From a virus, in IMG/VR virus record IMGVR_UViG_3300025168_013722, positions 1 to 23,173 of that record: 23,173 bases of DNA; one strand, given 5' to 3'. Shown here in pieces: positions 12,924-19,251 of this stretch; the first letter of the stretch is position 1, and each line of letters starts with the position of its first letter. The translations under genes and the position numbers were made by a program. Under the pieces are notes generated by a model. It saw only the letters and a program-made list of their open reading frames with translations, did no database searches and was not told the DNA's origin.

Positions 12924-13141
12924 CCGTGTGACCTTTTCTCTGTATTTTTATATGGAGAGGATTTCTCTACACATTGTCGATAGGGTCTAACATTATTTCG
13001 ATTAGACCACCTAGTGCCCCTCTTATGGCCATCGTTTGATTCCATCCAAAATCCATAACACTCTGCTTGTCTTACTGTTTCACACCCCACAACCATCCAT
13101 GTTGCCATCATTACGAAAATTAATAATAGCATTTTCTTCAC
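12920..13141 (-). CDS. Small lipoprotein (copy 2 of a tandem trio)
   Basis: 73 aa, starting at a GTG with GGAGAT 5 nt before it and overlapping the upstream stop (GTGA). Signal peptide KMLLLIFVMMATWMVVGC gives a lipobox VVGC (Cys20). The mature part, ECYGFWMESNDGHKRGTRWS... PYRQCVEKSSPYKNTEKR, is clearly related to copy 1: CYG(F/H)W, GxxRGTR, PY(R/Y)QCV and a final EKR. Two mature Cys may form a disulfide. Probably arose by duplication; function unknown. Confidence 0.75.
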   Translation of the reverse strand: MKKMLLLIFVMMATWMVVGCETVRQAECYGFWMESNDGHKRGTRWSNRNNVRPYRQCVEKSSPYKNTEKRSHG

Positions 13142-13350
13142 AAATATCTCCGTTTCTCTAAATTGTTACCTTTGTTATTTTCATCTACACATTGGTAATA
13201 AGGTAAATGGGCATCTTTAAGAAGAGCTCTTGTTCCTCTATGATGCCCGGGGCCCTTAACCCAATGTCCATAACAACCTATTGTACTTGTTCCACATCCA
13301 ACAACTATCCATGTCGCCATCATTACAAAAAGTAATAATGGTTTTTTCAT
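13138..13350 (-). CDS. Small lipoprotein (copy 1 of a tandem trio)
   Basis: 70 aa. Signal MKKPLLLFVMMATWIVVGC with lipobox VVGC (Cys19). Mature part GCYGHWVKGPGHHRGTRALL ... PYYQCVDENNKGNNLEKRRY shares with copy 2 the signal sequence almost letter for letter (LLFVMMATW-VVGC) and the CYG-W, HxRGTR, PYxQCV and LEKR/TEKR blocks. The ATG has AGAGGAA upstream. First of the three lipoprotein genes; an 11-bp hairpin (13379-13408) lies just upstream of it. Confidence 0.75.
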   Translation of the reverse strand: MKKPLLLFVMMATWIVVGCGTSTIGCYGHWVKGPGHHRGTRALLKDAHLPYYQCVDENNKGNNLEKRRYL

Positions 13351-13378
13351 TCACGTTCCTCTTGATTCTTCTGTTGAC

Positions 13379-13408
13379 TGTCACAAAAACTATATACTTT
13401 TTGTGACA
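13379..13408. repeat. 11-bp perfect inverted repeat between the motor-like genes and the lipoproteins
   Basis: TGTCACAAAAA (13379-13389), 8-base centre CTATATAC, TTTTTGTGACA (13398-13408). In RNA of either strand it forms a strong hairpin, but no U-tract follows directly, so it is not a standard terminator. It could be an mRNA processing or stability element or a protein binding site (the TGTCAC/GTGACA ends resemble a dimeric operator). Confidence 0.6.
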
Positions 13409-13423
13409 AAATAACTACTGTAT

Positions 13424-13918
13424 TCATTCTCTTTCTGAGTTCTTTTGTTGACTGTCAGATTTATAATCCCATTCATAGAAACTAATATCTCCGCCAATTG
13501 TGATTCCGCCTTCTTGTTCTTCTTTTCCTTCTTCCTCTCCTGTTCCTTCATTCTCTTCTTCACGTAAAACCATAAATTTTCCTTCTTGTTCCGATTTCTG
13601 TTTCACACCCTCTAATGCTTCATGTGTTTTCTTTGTATATACTAACTGGTAAGATATAGGAATTCTTTCTTTATATACAACCCACAAATAAATCCAATTT
13701 GGTTCATCAATATAATGTTTAAGATATAATCCTTCTTTTGGATTTTCAATTCTTGGATATCCTAATATTGAAGTATATGTTACATATGTTGATGAAACCA
13801 AAACAAGAACAAGAGGAATAAACCAAATCAAAAACTTTGGGTTTTTTCTCCCTTCAATCAACAACCATAAACATATAATTGAAAGTAATACCAATCCTAA
13901 AATTAAAAGTTCTATCAT
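13424..13918 (-). CDS. Two-span membrane protein with acidic C-terminal region (164 aa)
   Basis: Hydrophobic helices at 1-21 (MIELLILGLVLLSIICLWLL) and about 29-49 with a short basic loop (EGRKNPK) between them, then a domain of about 75 residues with aromatic beta-like segments (YLKHYIDEPNWIYLWVVY; YQLVYTKKTHEALEG), then a Glu/Gly-rich stretch (about 120-138, EENEGTGEEEGKEEQEGG). No family recognised. The ATG overlaps the stop of the MotB/ExbD-like gene by four bases, so it is probably a third part of that membrane assembly. Confidence 0.72.
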   Translation of the reverse strand: MIELLILGLVLLSIICLWLLIEGRKNPKFLIWFIPLVLVLVSSTYVTYTSILGYPRIENPKEGLYLKHYIDEPNWIYLWVVYKERIPISYQLVYTKKTHEALEGVKQKSEQEGKFMVLREEENEGTGEEEGKEEQEGGITIGGDISFYEWDYKSDSQQKNSERE

Positions 13919-14625
13919 CTGTCTGTCCCTCTTACTTCTCCTGCCGCACCTGTAAAGTTTTGTGGGGGGTTGTCCAAACTGGTTGGCTGTATATTACCCA
14001 TTCTCTCTTGCAACGGAGTCACAAACTTTTTCTTTTCAAATGTAAATGGTGGAAGAATGTTTCCATCTTTGTCCAATCTAAATCTCAAAAAAGTTTCTTC
14101 TTGTCCTTTATGAGTAAACGTTTTCTCTCCTACCCATGCTATTGTATATGGATTTACTTTGTGTAACTCTACTCTTACTGTTATAGTTGGTTTTTCCTGA
14201 GTAAGCTTATCATAACTTCTTACAGAATAATAATGGCCATTGACAGTATATTCGCCCTTGATAATTCCACGAATAGTTACTACTTCTCTATTGATTGCAA
14301 TAGTAGTTGTTGAACCATCCGCATTAACTACAGTATCATTCATTGCACCCAAATCATCTTTATCTAAGTGCATAAAGTTGTGATTATGATATCTGAAACT
14401 AACTTGTTTGTTCGTGGGATCTTCTACATAGAGATCTATATCTCCACTAGCATCGTTATCCCATTCCATCACAACAACAAATTCGGCTCTCCGTTCAAAA
14501 TCTTTTTTCTTTGCTTCTGGTTTTATTAGAAGAAACGCTATGATGAAAAGAAATGCAAAACCAACAAGAATGTTAAAAAGCAGATCTGTAAAACCAATGG
14601 TGGATTTGTATTTTTCATTATTCAT
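13915..14625 (-). CDS. MotB/ExbD-like single-span protein fused to a DUF2135-like beta domain
   Basis: 236 aa. A short N-tail is followed by TDLLFNILVGFAFLFIIAFL (about 13-32): one membrane helix with Asp14 at its N-terminal edge, the place of the conserved ion-carrying Asp in MotB, ExbD, TolR and ZorB. After a charged linker (KPEAKKKDFERR) comes a beta-rich domain with VVMEWDNDASGDIDLYVEDP (51-70), which fits the DUF2135/YfaP-like pattern (W-D-x-D-x-S-D-x-D-L-x-V-x-D-P), and later GIIKGEYTVNGHYYS. A family-typical peptidoglycan-binding OmpA domain is absent. The ATG overlaps the MotA/ExbB-like gene by 8 bases, supporting a stator-like pair. Pairing is well supported by order and motifs; what it drives is unknown. 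Confidence 0.72.
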   Translation of the reverse strand: MNNEKYKSTIGFTDLLFNILVGFAFLFIIAFLLIKPEAKKKDFERRAEFVVVMEWDNDASGDIDLYVEDPTNKQVSFRYHNHNFMHLDKDDLGAMNDTVVNADGSTTTIAINREVVTIRGIIKGEYTVNGHYYSVRSYDKLTQEKPTITVRVELHKVNPYTIAWVGEKTFTHKGQEETFLRFRLDKDGNILPPFTFEKKKFVTPLQERMGNIQPTSLDNPPQNFTGAAGEVRGTDR

Positions 14626-15076
14626 TTAAAGCCACTTCAAGATTAACTAACTGAACTTTAATAATGAGAGAACATATAAGACCAACTAATGTAGTCCACA
14701 ATGCAGTACTCATTCCTACTGCCATATCTGATAATGCATTTTGTAGAGTAATTGCATTTGATACATCAACATTTTCAAATGCCGTCCCTAGCATTATTAG
14801 AAAACCAGTAACGGTTCCTACCATTCCAAGTGCAAGACACGATTCTGAAACGAACCATCCTACATCTCCTTTTTGATTATAATCTTGTAATATTCCGACT
14901 CGATAAGTTAGCGAACCTATCCAAACAGAAGTACATCCAAAAATAATTAGTATAAGAAAACTCAACCTAGTTATATCGGATTCATATAAACTCTTATGAA
15001 CATCGAAATAAAAACAAGCACCAATTCCTAGTATGGTCATACAAAATATTAACCACCATTTTAGTACAGACTTCAT
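14618..15076 (-). CDS. MotA/TolQ/ExbB-like proton channel subunit
   Basis: 152 aa with four membrane helices at about 7-24, 38-58, 80-99 and 119-141. The last two carry the MotA_ExbB core: GMVGTVTGFLIMLGTAFENV (84-103) and LSDMAVGMSTALWTTLVGLI (115-134), including the GTVTG and the small-residue-rich helix with T-A-L-W-T-T lining the ion path in family members. It is short: the large cytoplasmic domain of MotA/TolQ between helices 2 and 3 is reduced to about 20 residues. The ATG is in TGATG with the guaC stop and its end overlaps the MotB/ExbD-like gene. Expected to form a 5:2 inner-membrane complex with it. Confidence 0.8.
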   Translation of the reverse strand: MKSVLKWWLIFCMTILGIGACFYFDVHKSLYESDITRLSFLILIIFGCTSVWIGSLTYRVGILQDYNQKGDVGWFVSESCLALGMVGTVTGFLIMLGTAFENVDVSNAITLQNALSDMAVGMSTALWTTLVGLICSLIIKVQLVNLEVALNE

Positions 15077-16047
15077 CAGTTAAAAACCTCATTAAGTTGT
15101 CGATTTACCTTCACGAAAGTTGTACATTTCGGAAGAGCTTTTAATGTTTCTGCTCCTGCGTATGTACAAGAACTTCTCAATCCTCCAAGAATTTCTTCGA
15201 TGGTATCTTCTACTCTACCACGATAAGGAACTTGGACTGCCTTTCCTTCACTAGCACGATAAGATTGTTTCTCTCCATAATATTTTATTTGTGCTTCTTT
15301 TGAAGACATTCCATAAAAAGTCATTGTATCATTTTCTATTTCACCTGAACATTCATCGTGGCCTGCAAGCATTCCACCTAACATCACAAAATCTGCACCG
15401 GCACCAAATGCCTTTGCAATATCACCAGGCACAGTACATCCACCATCGCTCATTGCGTGGCCACCTAATCCGTGAGCCGCATCTGCACATTCGATAATAC
15501 AAGAAAGTTGAGGATACCCTACACCTGTCATTTTGCGTGTGATGCAAACTGACCCTGGCCCAATTCCCAGTTTTACTATGTCGGCTCCTGCAAGAATTAT
15601 TTGTTCTGTGGCTTCGGGAGTGCAAACATTACCAGCAACTATAATTGCATTGGAATGTCTCTCCCTAACTTTATTTATGTAATTAAAGAACCTTTCGGTG
15701 TAACCATTTGCAATATCGATACATATCCATTTTGGTGTATGAAATTCTAAATCATTATCTAATCCAATCGTTCTCATTATATTTTCATTCCAACCCCATT
15801 CTGATGACTTAACAAACTTGCAAAGGGCAGTAAGTATTTTCTTTTCCATGAGAACATGACACATTGCAATCGTTCCTGTGTGATCCATATTAGAGGCAAC
15901 TATAGGAATGCCTGTCCATATGTCATCAGAATACTTAAACTTAAATTTTCTTTCCAGTACTGCATTTTTTCTGGATACTAAAGTGGAACGTTTTGGCCGA
16001 ATTAAAACATCGCCAAAATCTAATTTTATATCTTCTTCAATTCGCAT
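15076..16047 (-). CDS. guaC: GMP reductase
   Basis: 323 aa, close to Escherichia coli GuaC along the full length: MRIEEDIKLDFGDVLIRPKR at the start, VASNMDHTGT, CIDIANGYTE, VAGNVCTPE, then GADIVKLGIGPGSVCITRK with the catalytic Cys168, MTGVGYPQLSCIIECADAAH, GGHAMSDGGCTVPGDIAKAF, FVMLGGMLAGH, FYGMSSKEA and ILGGLRSSCTYAGA. It reduces GMP to IMP with NADPH in the cytosol, letting guanine nucleotides be re-used for adenine nucleotides, which suits an AT-rich genome. Lacks CBS domains, as GuaC does and IMPDH does not. AGGAG lies 6-7 nt before ATG. A strong terminator sits just upstream (16067-16103), so expression needs read-through or a nearby promoter. It heads the envelope gene run. Confidence 0.95.
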   Translation of the reverse strand: MRIEEDIKLDFGDVLIRPKRSTLVSRKNAVLERKFKFKYSDDIWTGIPIVASNMDHTGTIAMCHVLMEKKILTALCKFVKSSEWGWNENIMRTIGLDNDLEFHTPKWICIDIANGYTERFFNYINKVRERHSNAIIVAGNVCTPEATEQIILAGADIVKLGIGPGSVCITRKMTGVGYPQLSCIIECADAAHGLGGHAMSDGGCTVPGDIAKAFGAGADFVMLGGMLAGHDECSGEIENDTMTFYGMSSKEAQIKYYGEKQSYRASEGKAVQVPYRGRVEDTIEEILGGLRSSCTYAGAETLKALPKCTTFVKVNRQLNEVFN

Positions 16048-16066
16048 TAATTTCTCCTAGACAAAA

Positions 16067-16103
16067 AAAAAGGGAAGAAGCCTACAAGACCCCTTCCCTT
16101 TTT
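16067..16103. terminator. Intrinsic terminator, bidirectional
   Basis: AAAAAGGGAAG (16067-16077) and CTTCCCTTTTT (16093-16103) form an 11-pair stem with a 15-base loop. In the minus direction the stem is followed by more U (16071-16063). It should end transcripts of the small membrane protein gene (16133-16354) before guaC. A TATAAT sequence on the minus strand lies just upstream of the hairpin (near 16107-16112), but no -35 is evident. Confidence 0.82.
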
Positions 16104-16132
16104 AAATATTATAATACACGACTATAGGGGTA

Positions 16133-16354
16133 TTACTTTTTTTCGTAGATTCCCCATAGAACCCATACTGCAACCAATCCAACTAAACCTTCTGAGCCAA
16201 ATTGTTTTACAAGTGCAACCACCGAACCAACAATGTCCAATCCAAGAAAAGGAATTGCTGCTCCGAAAATTATTTGAAGGACTACACCAAGTGCAATTAC
16301 TGCGAGTCCTAATTCTGTGAGTTGGCGAATCCAACCCAAAGCCTTATCTACCAT
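16133..16354 (-). CDS. Small two-span membrane protein (73 aa), conserved-phage type
   Basis: MVDKALGWIRQLTELGLAVI starts a helix continuing to about residue 38; a second helix spans about 53-69 (GLVGLVAVWVLWGIY), joined by a Gly/Leu/Val-rich region with Pro at FLGLDIVGS. Short, two helices, basic end (EKK): a holin-like outline, although similar abundant small proteins of unknown role occur in marine T4-like phages. It has the strongest ribosome site in the region (GGAGG, 7-8 nt before ATG), its own terminator downstream, and a late-like ACTAAATA at 16387-16394 upstream, all pointing to a highly and separately expressed late gene. Function is not established. Confidence 0.8.
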   Translation of the reverse strand: MVDKALGWIRQLTELGLAVIALGVVLQIIFGAAIPFLGLDIVGSVVALVKQFGSEGLVGLVAVWVLWGIYEKK

Positions 16355-16385
16355 ATATATCCTCCGTAGTAGTGTGAATGTACTA

Positions 16386-17030
16386 TTATTTAGTATTTCT
16401 CAACTCTGTCCATGATATCGGGAATAACTTATCACATTCTTTATTTATTAAATTTGCAACAATACGTGTCTCGTACTGTGCATCTGAGGCACACCTGAGA
16501 TTGCAAACCCTTGCAAACGCATATAGTGTTCCCGACCAATACCACTCAGTCATCATACTTTGTGGTAAAATCATTCGTGCTTGTTCTGGTGCAACTCCTG
16601 CATCCAGCAAAACTTTATAATTATGTAGTGCAAGATTTTCTACTGCTGTTTGTAAAGCACCTGTTCTCTGACTTCTACTAACCCATTCTATTTCTCTATC
16701 ACTTGATCCCTGTTTTTTATCTACTGGTTTGCCTCTCCATTTATCTACTTCATAAAACTCTGGTTCATAATCAACATACCTTCTGGAAATTTCATTCCAG
16801 ACAAGCCCCACAGTATGCTTTACTAATTGTCTTGCTACAAATACTGGTGCTTTAATTCTAAACTGTAAAGATGCATGACCAAATGGGCTCCAATGATTAT
16901 GTTTTGCGAGATACTTGATTAGTTTGGTATCACCCTCAGACATTTCTTTTATGCGCTTACCAAAAGAAACTCTTGCGGCATTGACGATACTTGTATCGTT
17001 GCCCATTTGGTCAATTAGTTCAACTTCCAT
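16386..17030 (-). CDS. thyX: FAD-dependent thymidylate synthase ThyX
   Basis: 214-aa protein with the ThyX layout: VNAARVSFGKRIKEMSEGD at the start, LIKYLAKHNHWSPFGHASLQ (the H-x-P-F-x-H region), FRIKAPVFVARQLVKH, then the signature region VKHTVGLVWNEISRRYVDYE, and near the end GVAPEQARMILPQSMMTEWY (ARxxLP motif). ThyX makes dTMP from dUMP with methylenetetrahydrofolate, FAD and NADPH. The classical RHRx7S signature is changed to K-H-T with the Ser in NEIS retained, a variant type of ThyX. It supplies dTMP for an AT-rich genome. AAAGGAAG precedes ATG; its start overlaps the small gene upstream by 11 bases. Confidence 0.92.
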   Translation of the reverse strand: MEVELIDQMGNDTSIVNAARVSFGKRIKEMSEGDTKLIKYLAKHNHWSPFGHASLQFRIKAPVFVARQLVKHTVGLVWNEISRRYVDYEPEFYEVDKWRGKPVDKKQGSSDREIEWVSRSQRTGALQTAVENLALHNYKVLLDAGVAPEQARMILPQSMMTEWYWSGTLYAFARVCNLRCASDAQYETRIVANLINKECDKLFPISWTELRNTK

Positions 17031-17220
17031 CTTCCTTTATTTCTTTTATTCTACACTTAATAACATTAATAGTATCTTGAAGATATAGAATATCAATTTT
17101 GGAATGAGATGGATTTAATCGTGATTTATGCACTTCTATTTCATCTTCAAGAACAGCCACAACTACTTCTTTCATAGTTACTGAACCTATTCTGCTCCAT
17201 ATTTTATCTAGATTTTTCAA
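17020..17220 (-). CDS. Small charged helical protein (66 aa)
   Basis: Not recognised. Sequence is mostly helical and charged (KEVVVAVLEDEIEVHKSRLN; LYLQDTINVIKCRIKEIKED), with no membrane segment. The start is uncertain: a TTG immediately follows the upstream stop (TAATTG) but has no ribosome site; an ATG at 17175 would give 51 aa. It overlaps the thyX start by 11 bases in another frame, so it is co-translated with thyX. Confidence 0.6.
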   Translation of the reverse strand: MKNLDKIWSRIGSVTMKEVVVAVLEDEIEVHKSRLNPSHSKIDILYLQDTINVIKCRIKEIKEDGS

Positions 17221-17448
17221 TTATGTGTCGTGTCGATTAGATTGTATTGGAATATTCTTACCTTCTTCTCTTGCTTTATCTTCTGCTATTTTTCTCCGGC
17301 CCATCATTGAAGAAACATCTTCTGTCAGATGAACTAAATCGTCATTTGTCAAATAAGGCAAAAAAGAATTAATTGTTGCTACAATATTCTGATGTGAGTA
17401 TTGAATCTCTTTTTCATTGATGAATATTTGAACTCTGTTTTCTTCCAT
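17221..17448 (-). CDS. Small hypothetical protein (75 aa)
   Basis: Not recognised. N-terminal strands (NRVQIFINEKEIQYSHQNI) precede helices with LTNDDLVHLTEDVSSMMGRR and a basic polar tail. No signal peptide or membrane helix. Its ATG follows directly after the TAA of the upstream gene (TAAATG) and its stop abuts the next gene, so it belongs to the thyX operon. Confidence 0.65.
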   Translation of the reverse strand: MEENRVQIFINEKEIQYSHQNIVATINSFLPYLTNDDLVHLTEDVSSMMGRRKIAEDKAREEGKNIPIQSNRHDT

Positions 17449-17955
17449 TTAATTCAACATCCATTTGGGTTTTGTACTGTAGTCCCATTTAGCAAAACTG
17501 CTCTTCTCTTTTATATAATAATTTCGATATGCCCTAACCACATCATCATCTTTACAATGATCTGGCATACATTGTGGGGGATCTGCCCAGCCGTTGTCTT
17601 CTATATTCTTTGGTGCAGTTTCTAAAATCTTTCCAAGTTTCACCCATGATTTATGAACTTTAAACGTATCGTTACTCTCAGTTATTAATCCATATCTTAT
17701 ACTGTATTCGGCACTCAACATTCTGAACAATCGAAACAACCAATCGTAATGTTGTTTTGATGAACGTGTCCATATAGTTGATGGATGATTCTTATGTGCA
17801 ATCTTATACAAGTCTGGATGAGCTAAATCTTCATCAAGTATTCTATGTGCAGTTGATAACATCTGAGCATATTCCAATATCATCTTAACACAATGTTTAT
17901 CACAATGCATTTCCGCTGCATCATCTGGGCGTTTATCCAAGTAAAAAATATTCAT
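17449..17955 (-). CDS. Conserved phage protein with HCDKHCVKMI motif (168 aa)
   Basis: A type of protein seen in many marine T4-like phages whose function I cannot name. It starts MNIFYLDKRPDDAAEMHCDK HC, then VKMILEYAQMLSTAHR, a conserved-looking Asp/His/Lys-rich helical start that could form an active or nucleotide-binding site. Further on are HPSTIWTRSSKQHYDWLF, and a C-terminal AYRNYYIKEKSSFAKWDY with a final KPKWM. Many His, Trp and Tyr residues suggest an enzyme or nucleic-acid-binding protein; it is cytosolic. It is the first gene after the candidate RNA at 17985-18241 and leads the thyX group. Confidence 0.78.
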   Translation of the reverse strand: MNIFYLDKRPDDAAEMHCDKHCVKMILEYAQMLSTAHRILDEDLAHPDLYKIAHKNHPSTIWTRSSKQHYDWLFRLFRMLSAEYSIRYGLITESNDTFKVHKSWVKLGKILETAPKNIEDNGWADPPQCMPDHCKDDDVVRAYRNYYIKEKSSFAKWDYSTKPKWMLN

Positions 17956-17984
17956 AATTTTATTCTATAAGATTAATGTAAAAA

Positions 17985-18241
17985 AGAAAAAACCATGTTC
18001 ATGTCCTTGTACTTCGATACCTAGAACCTTTGGCCTGCGAACTTCTCACGAATCGTCATCGCCGCTCTAGTATATGCAATTGAATTTCATCTCTTAAATG
18101 AAAGGGACTTAATCGCAACACTCACACATAACATTCTTACCTCAGAATCAATTAAGGGTGCGTTACACCTAGCGTCCTGTCACGAACATTTCGCTATATC
18201 TGACCATCCGCCCACCGACTCGGAATGCTTAGGTTTTTTCT
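17985..18241 (-). ncRNA. Candidate structured RNA region (~255 nt), visibly richer in G+C than its surroundings
   Basis: About 270 bases with no plausible ORF and visibly more G+C than nearby genes. Ends are complementary: AGAAAAAACC (17985-17994) and GGTTTTTTCT (18232-18241); the right arm covers the last codons of the restriction-endonuclease gene. Inside, a three-way junction can be drawn: TCAGA (18142-18146) with TCTGA (18199-18203) encloses two adjacent hairpins, GGTG-CGTTA-CACC (18157-18169) and TAGCG/CGCTA (18170-18174, 18192-18196). A further hairpin is TTTCAT/ATGAAA (18085-18090, 18098-18103). Minus orientation is preferred because it ends in a U-rich run (17992-17981) and lies in a minus-strand gene row. 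Not matched by eye to tmRNA, RNase P or other RNAs known to me. Confidence 0.5.
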
Positions 18242-18768
18242 CTTATTCTATATGTTTTTGATTTTTCAATTAAATGTTTCTTCATATCAATTCCAGAAAC
18301 CTTTTTAATAAACTCAAATGATTCATCTCCTACATATATTTTCCATCCACCTTTACGACAAGCTGTAATTGCAGATGAAAGATTGTCTTCTCTCAATAAA
18401 AGAAGCACAGGTTTATATCCTCGCTCTTTCAATAATGAACCATATTGTTTAAACTTTTTAAGAGTTCCAGAATCGCCCGACCCCAATCTATATTTTGTAT
18501 CAATTGCAAAATTTCCCATTCTTAAATCACATGGTTCATTTGCACCATCTTTCAACGGCCCGGCAAATATATTAGAAGATTTACATACTTCTGTTACAAT
18601 CATTTGCCAACACATTCCTAACTCTCTTCCCCAATATTGTTTATTTTCTCGTTTTATTTGGGGAGAAATATCAAAAATATTCATCAGAAGATCGTTTTCA
18701 TTATTTTCTTTTGAATATGTTTTTTTACTAAAAGAATCTTGATAATTTTCTAAAATATGATCAAACAT
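18229..18768 (-). CDS. ApaLI-like type II restriction endonuclease
   Basis: 179 aa. The core EPCDLRMGNFAIDTKYRLGS (78-97) gives a PD-(D/E)xK active site as D81 and D90-T-K92, with E49 (WGRELG) as possible upstream acidic residue. The following SGDSGTLKKFKQYGSLLKER, LLLLREDNLSSAITACRKGG and W-x-x-Y-x-G-D-x-S-F segments match the pattern I recall for ApaLI-type enzymes (recognition GTGCAC in ApaLI). No partner methyltransferase is in the window. In a phage it may act on host DNA or rival phages, with the phage's own DNA protected by lack of sites or by modification. The fold is well supported; the specificity is inferred and should not be assumed. It ends inside the candidate RNA's outer repeat. 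Confidence 0.72.
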   Translation of the reverse strand: MFDHILENYQDSFSKKTYSKENNENDLLMNIFDISPQIKRENKQYWGRELGMCWQMIVTEVCKSSNIFAGPLKDGANEPCDLRMGNFAIDTKYRLGSGDSGTLKKFKQYGSLLKERGYKPVLLLLREDNLSSAITACRKGGWKIYVGDESFEFIKKVSGIDMKKHLIEKSKTYRIREKT

Positions 18769-18776
18769 TTTGTCTC

Positions 18777-19052
18777 TTATATCGTTCCTCTATTTTCTAA
18801 AACTGTTACTCTATTCAAATATGTTAAAGGTTTTCCTCTCTCATATTTGTCTAACCGATGTTCTGCAATCGTTGCTTTGAGAAGAACACAATCTCCTTCA
18901 TTAAACTCTGGCCCTTTGTAATTATAAAACATTGCTTTCCTACCATTCCGATCTTCCATAAAATTCATAGTGTACTCTGGTCTGGAAATACGTTTGGTTA
19001 GTTTTAAAAATAACTCAGGTTTTGTTTTTATTCCTCCTAGATAATCTTCCAT
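18777..19052 (-). CDS. Small hypothetical protein, possibly OB-fold (91 aa)
   Basis: The C-terminal half, FNEGDCVLLKATIAEHRLDK followed by ERGKPLTYLNRVTVL, resembles the strands of small OB-type domains seen in phage and DNA-replication proteins (F-x-x-G-D-x-V-x-L-K-A-T...T-x-L-N-R-V). The N-terminal part is polar (PELFLKLTKRISRPEYTMNF). No catalytic motif. An ATG at 19052 with AGAGAAAT before it is preferred; a GTG at 19079 would add nine residues and overlap the upstream gene. Short distance (8 bases) to the restriction enzyme gene. Confidence 0.65.
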   Translation of the reverse strand: MEDYLGGIKTKPELFLKLTKRISRPEYTMNFMEDRNGRKAMFYNYKGPEFNEGDCVLLKATIAEHRLDKYERGKPLTYLNRVTVLENRGTI

Positions 19053-19065
19053 AATTATTTCTCTA

Positions 19066-19251
19066 TTATCGGTTGCCACTCCAATTCATATACGGATCAT
19101 CATACATTTCCATTTGAGCCAATTCTTTCCTTCGTTCCCTAATCAAGTCTGCACGATTTTCATCTATAACGTGCTGAGGAACATCCTCTTCCTGAACATC
19201 TTCCATTGGTTCGTTTGCAACTTTTTCTGCAATCTTGTCTACATTAAACAT
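19066..19251 (-). CDS. Small acidic protein (61 aa)
   Basis: Highly charged, probably helical and partly disordered: KVANEPMEDVQEEDVPQHVI, RADLIRERRKELAQMEMYDD. Acidic small proteins of this kind in phages often bind host enzymes or mimic DNA, but no motif shows this. ATG overlaps the zinc-ribbon gene by 8 bases; AAGGA lies 9 nt upstream. Not recognised. Confidence 0.65.
   Translation of the reverse strand: MFNVDKIAEKVANEPMEDVQEEDVPQHVIDENRADLIRERRKELAQMEMYDDPYMNWSGNR

Noticed and set aside
16107-16112. TATAAT just before the 16067-16103 terminator as promoter of guaC
   Set aside because: No -35 at proper spacing, and its transcript would start at the terminator stem.
17985-18241. Complementary ends as terminal inverted repeats of a mobile element
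   Set aside because: No transposase, no target-site duplication, and the repeat is mostly an A/T run overlapping a gene end; RNA closing helix or chance is more likely.
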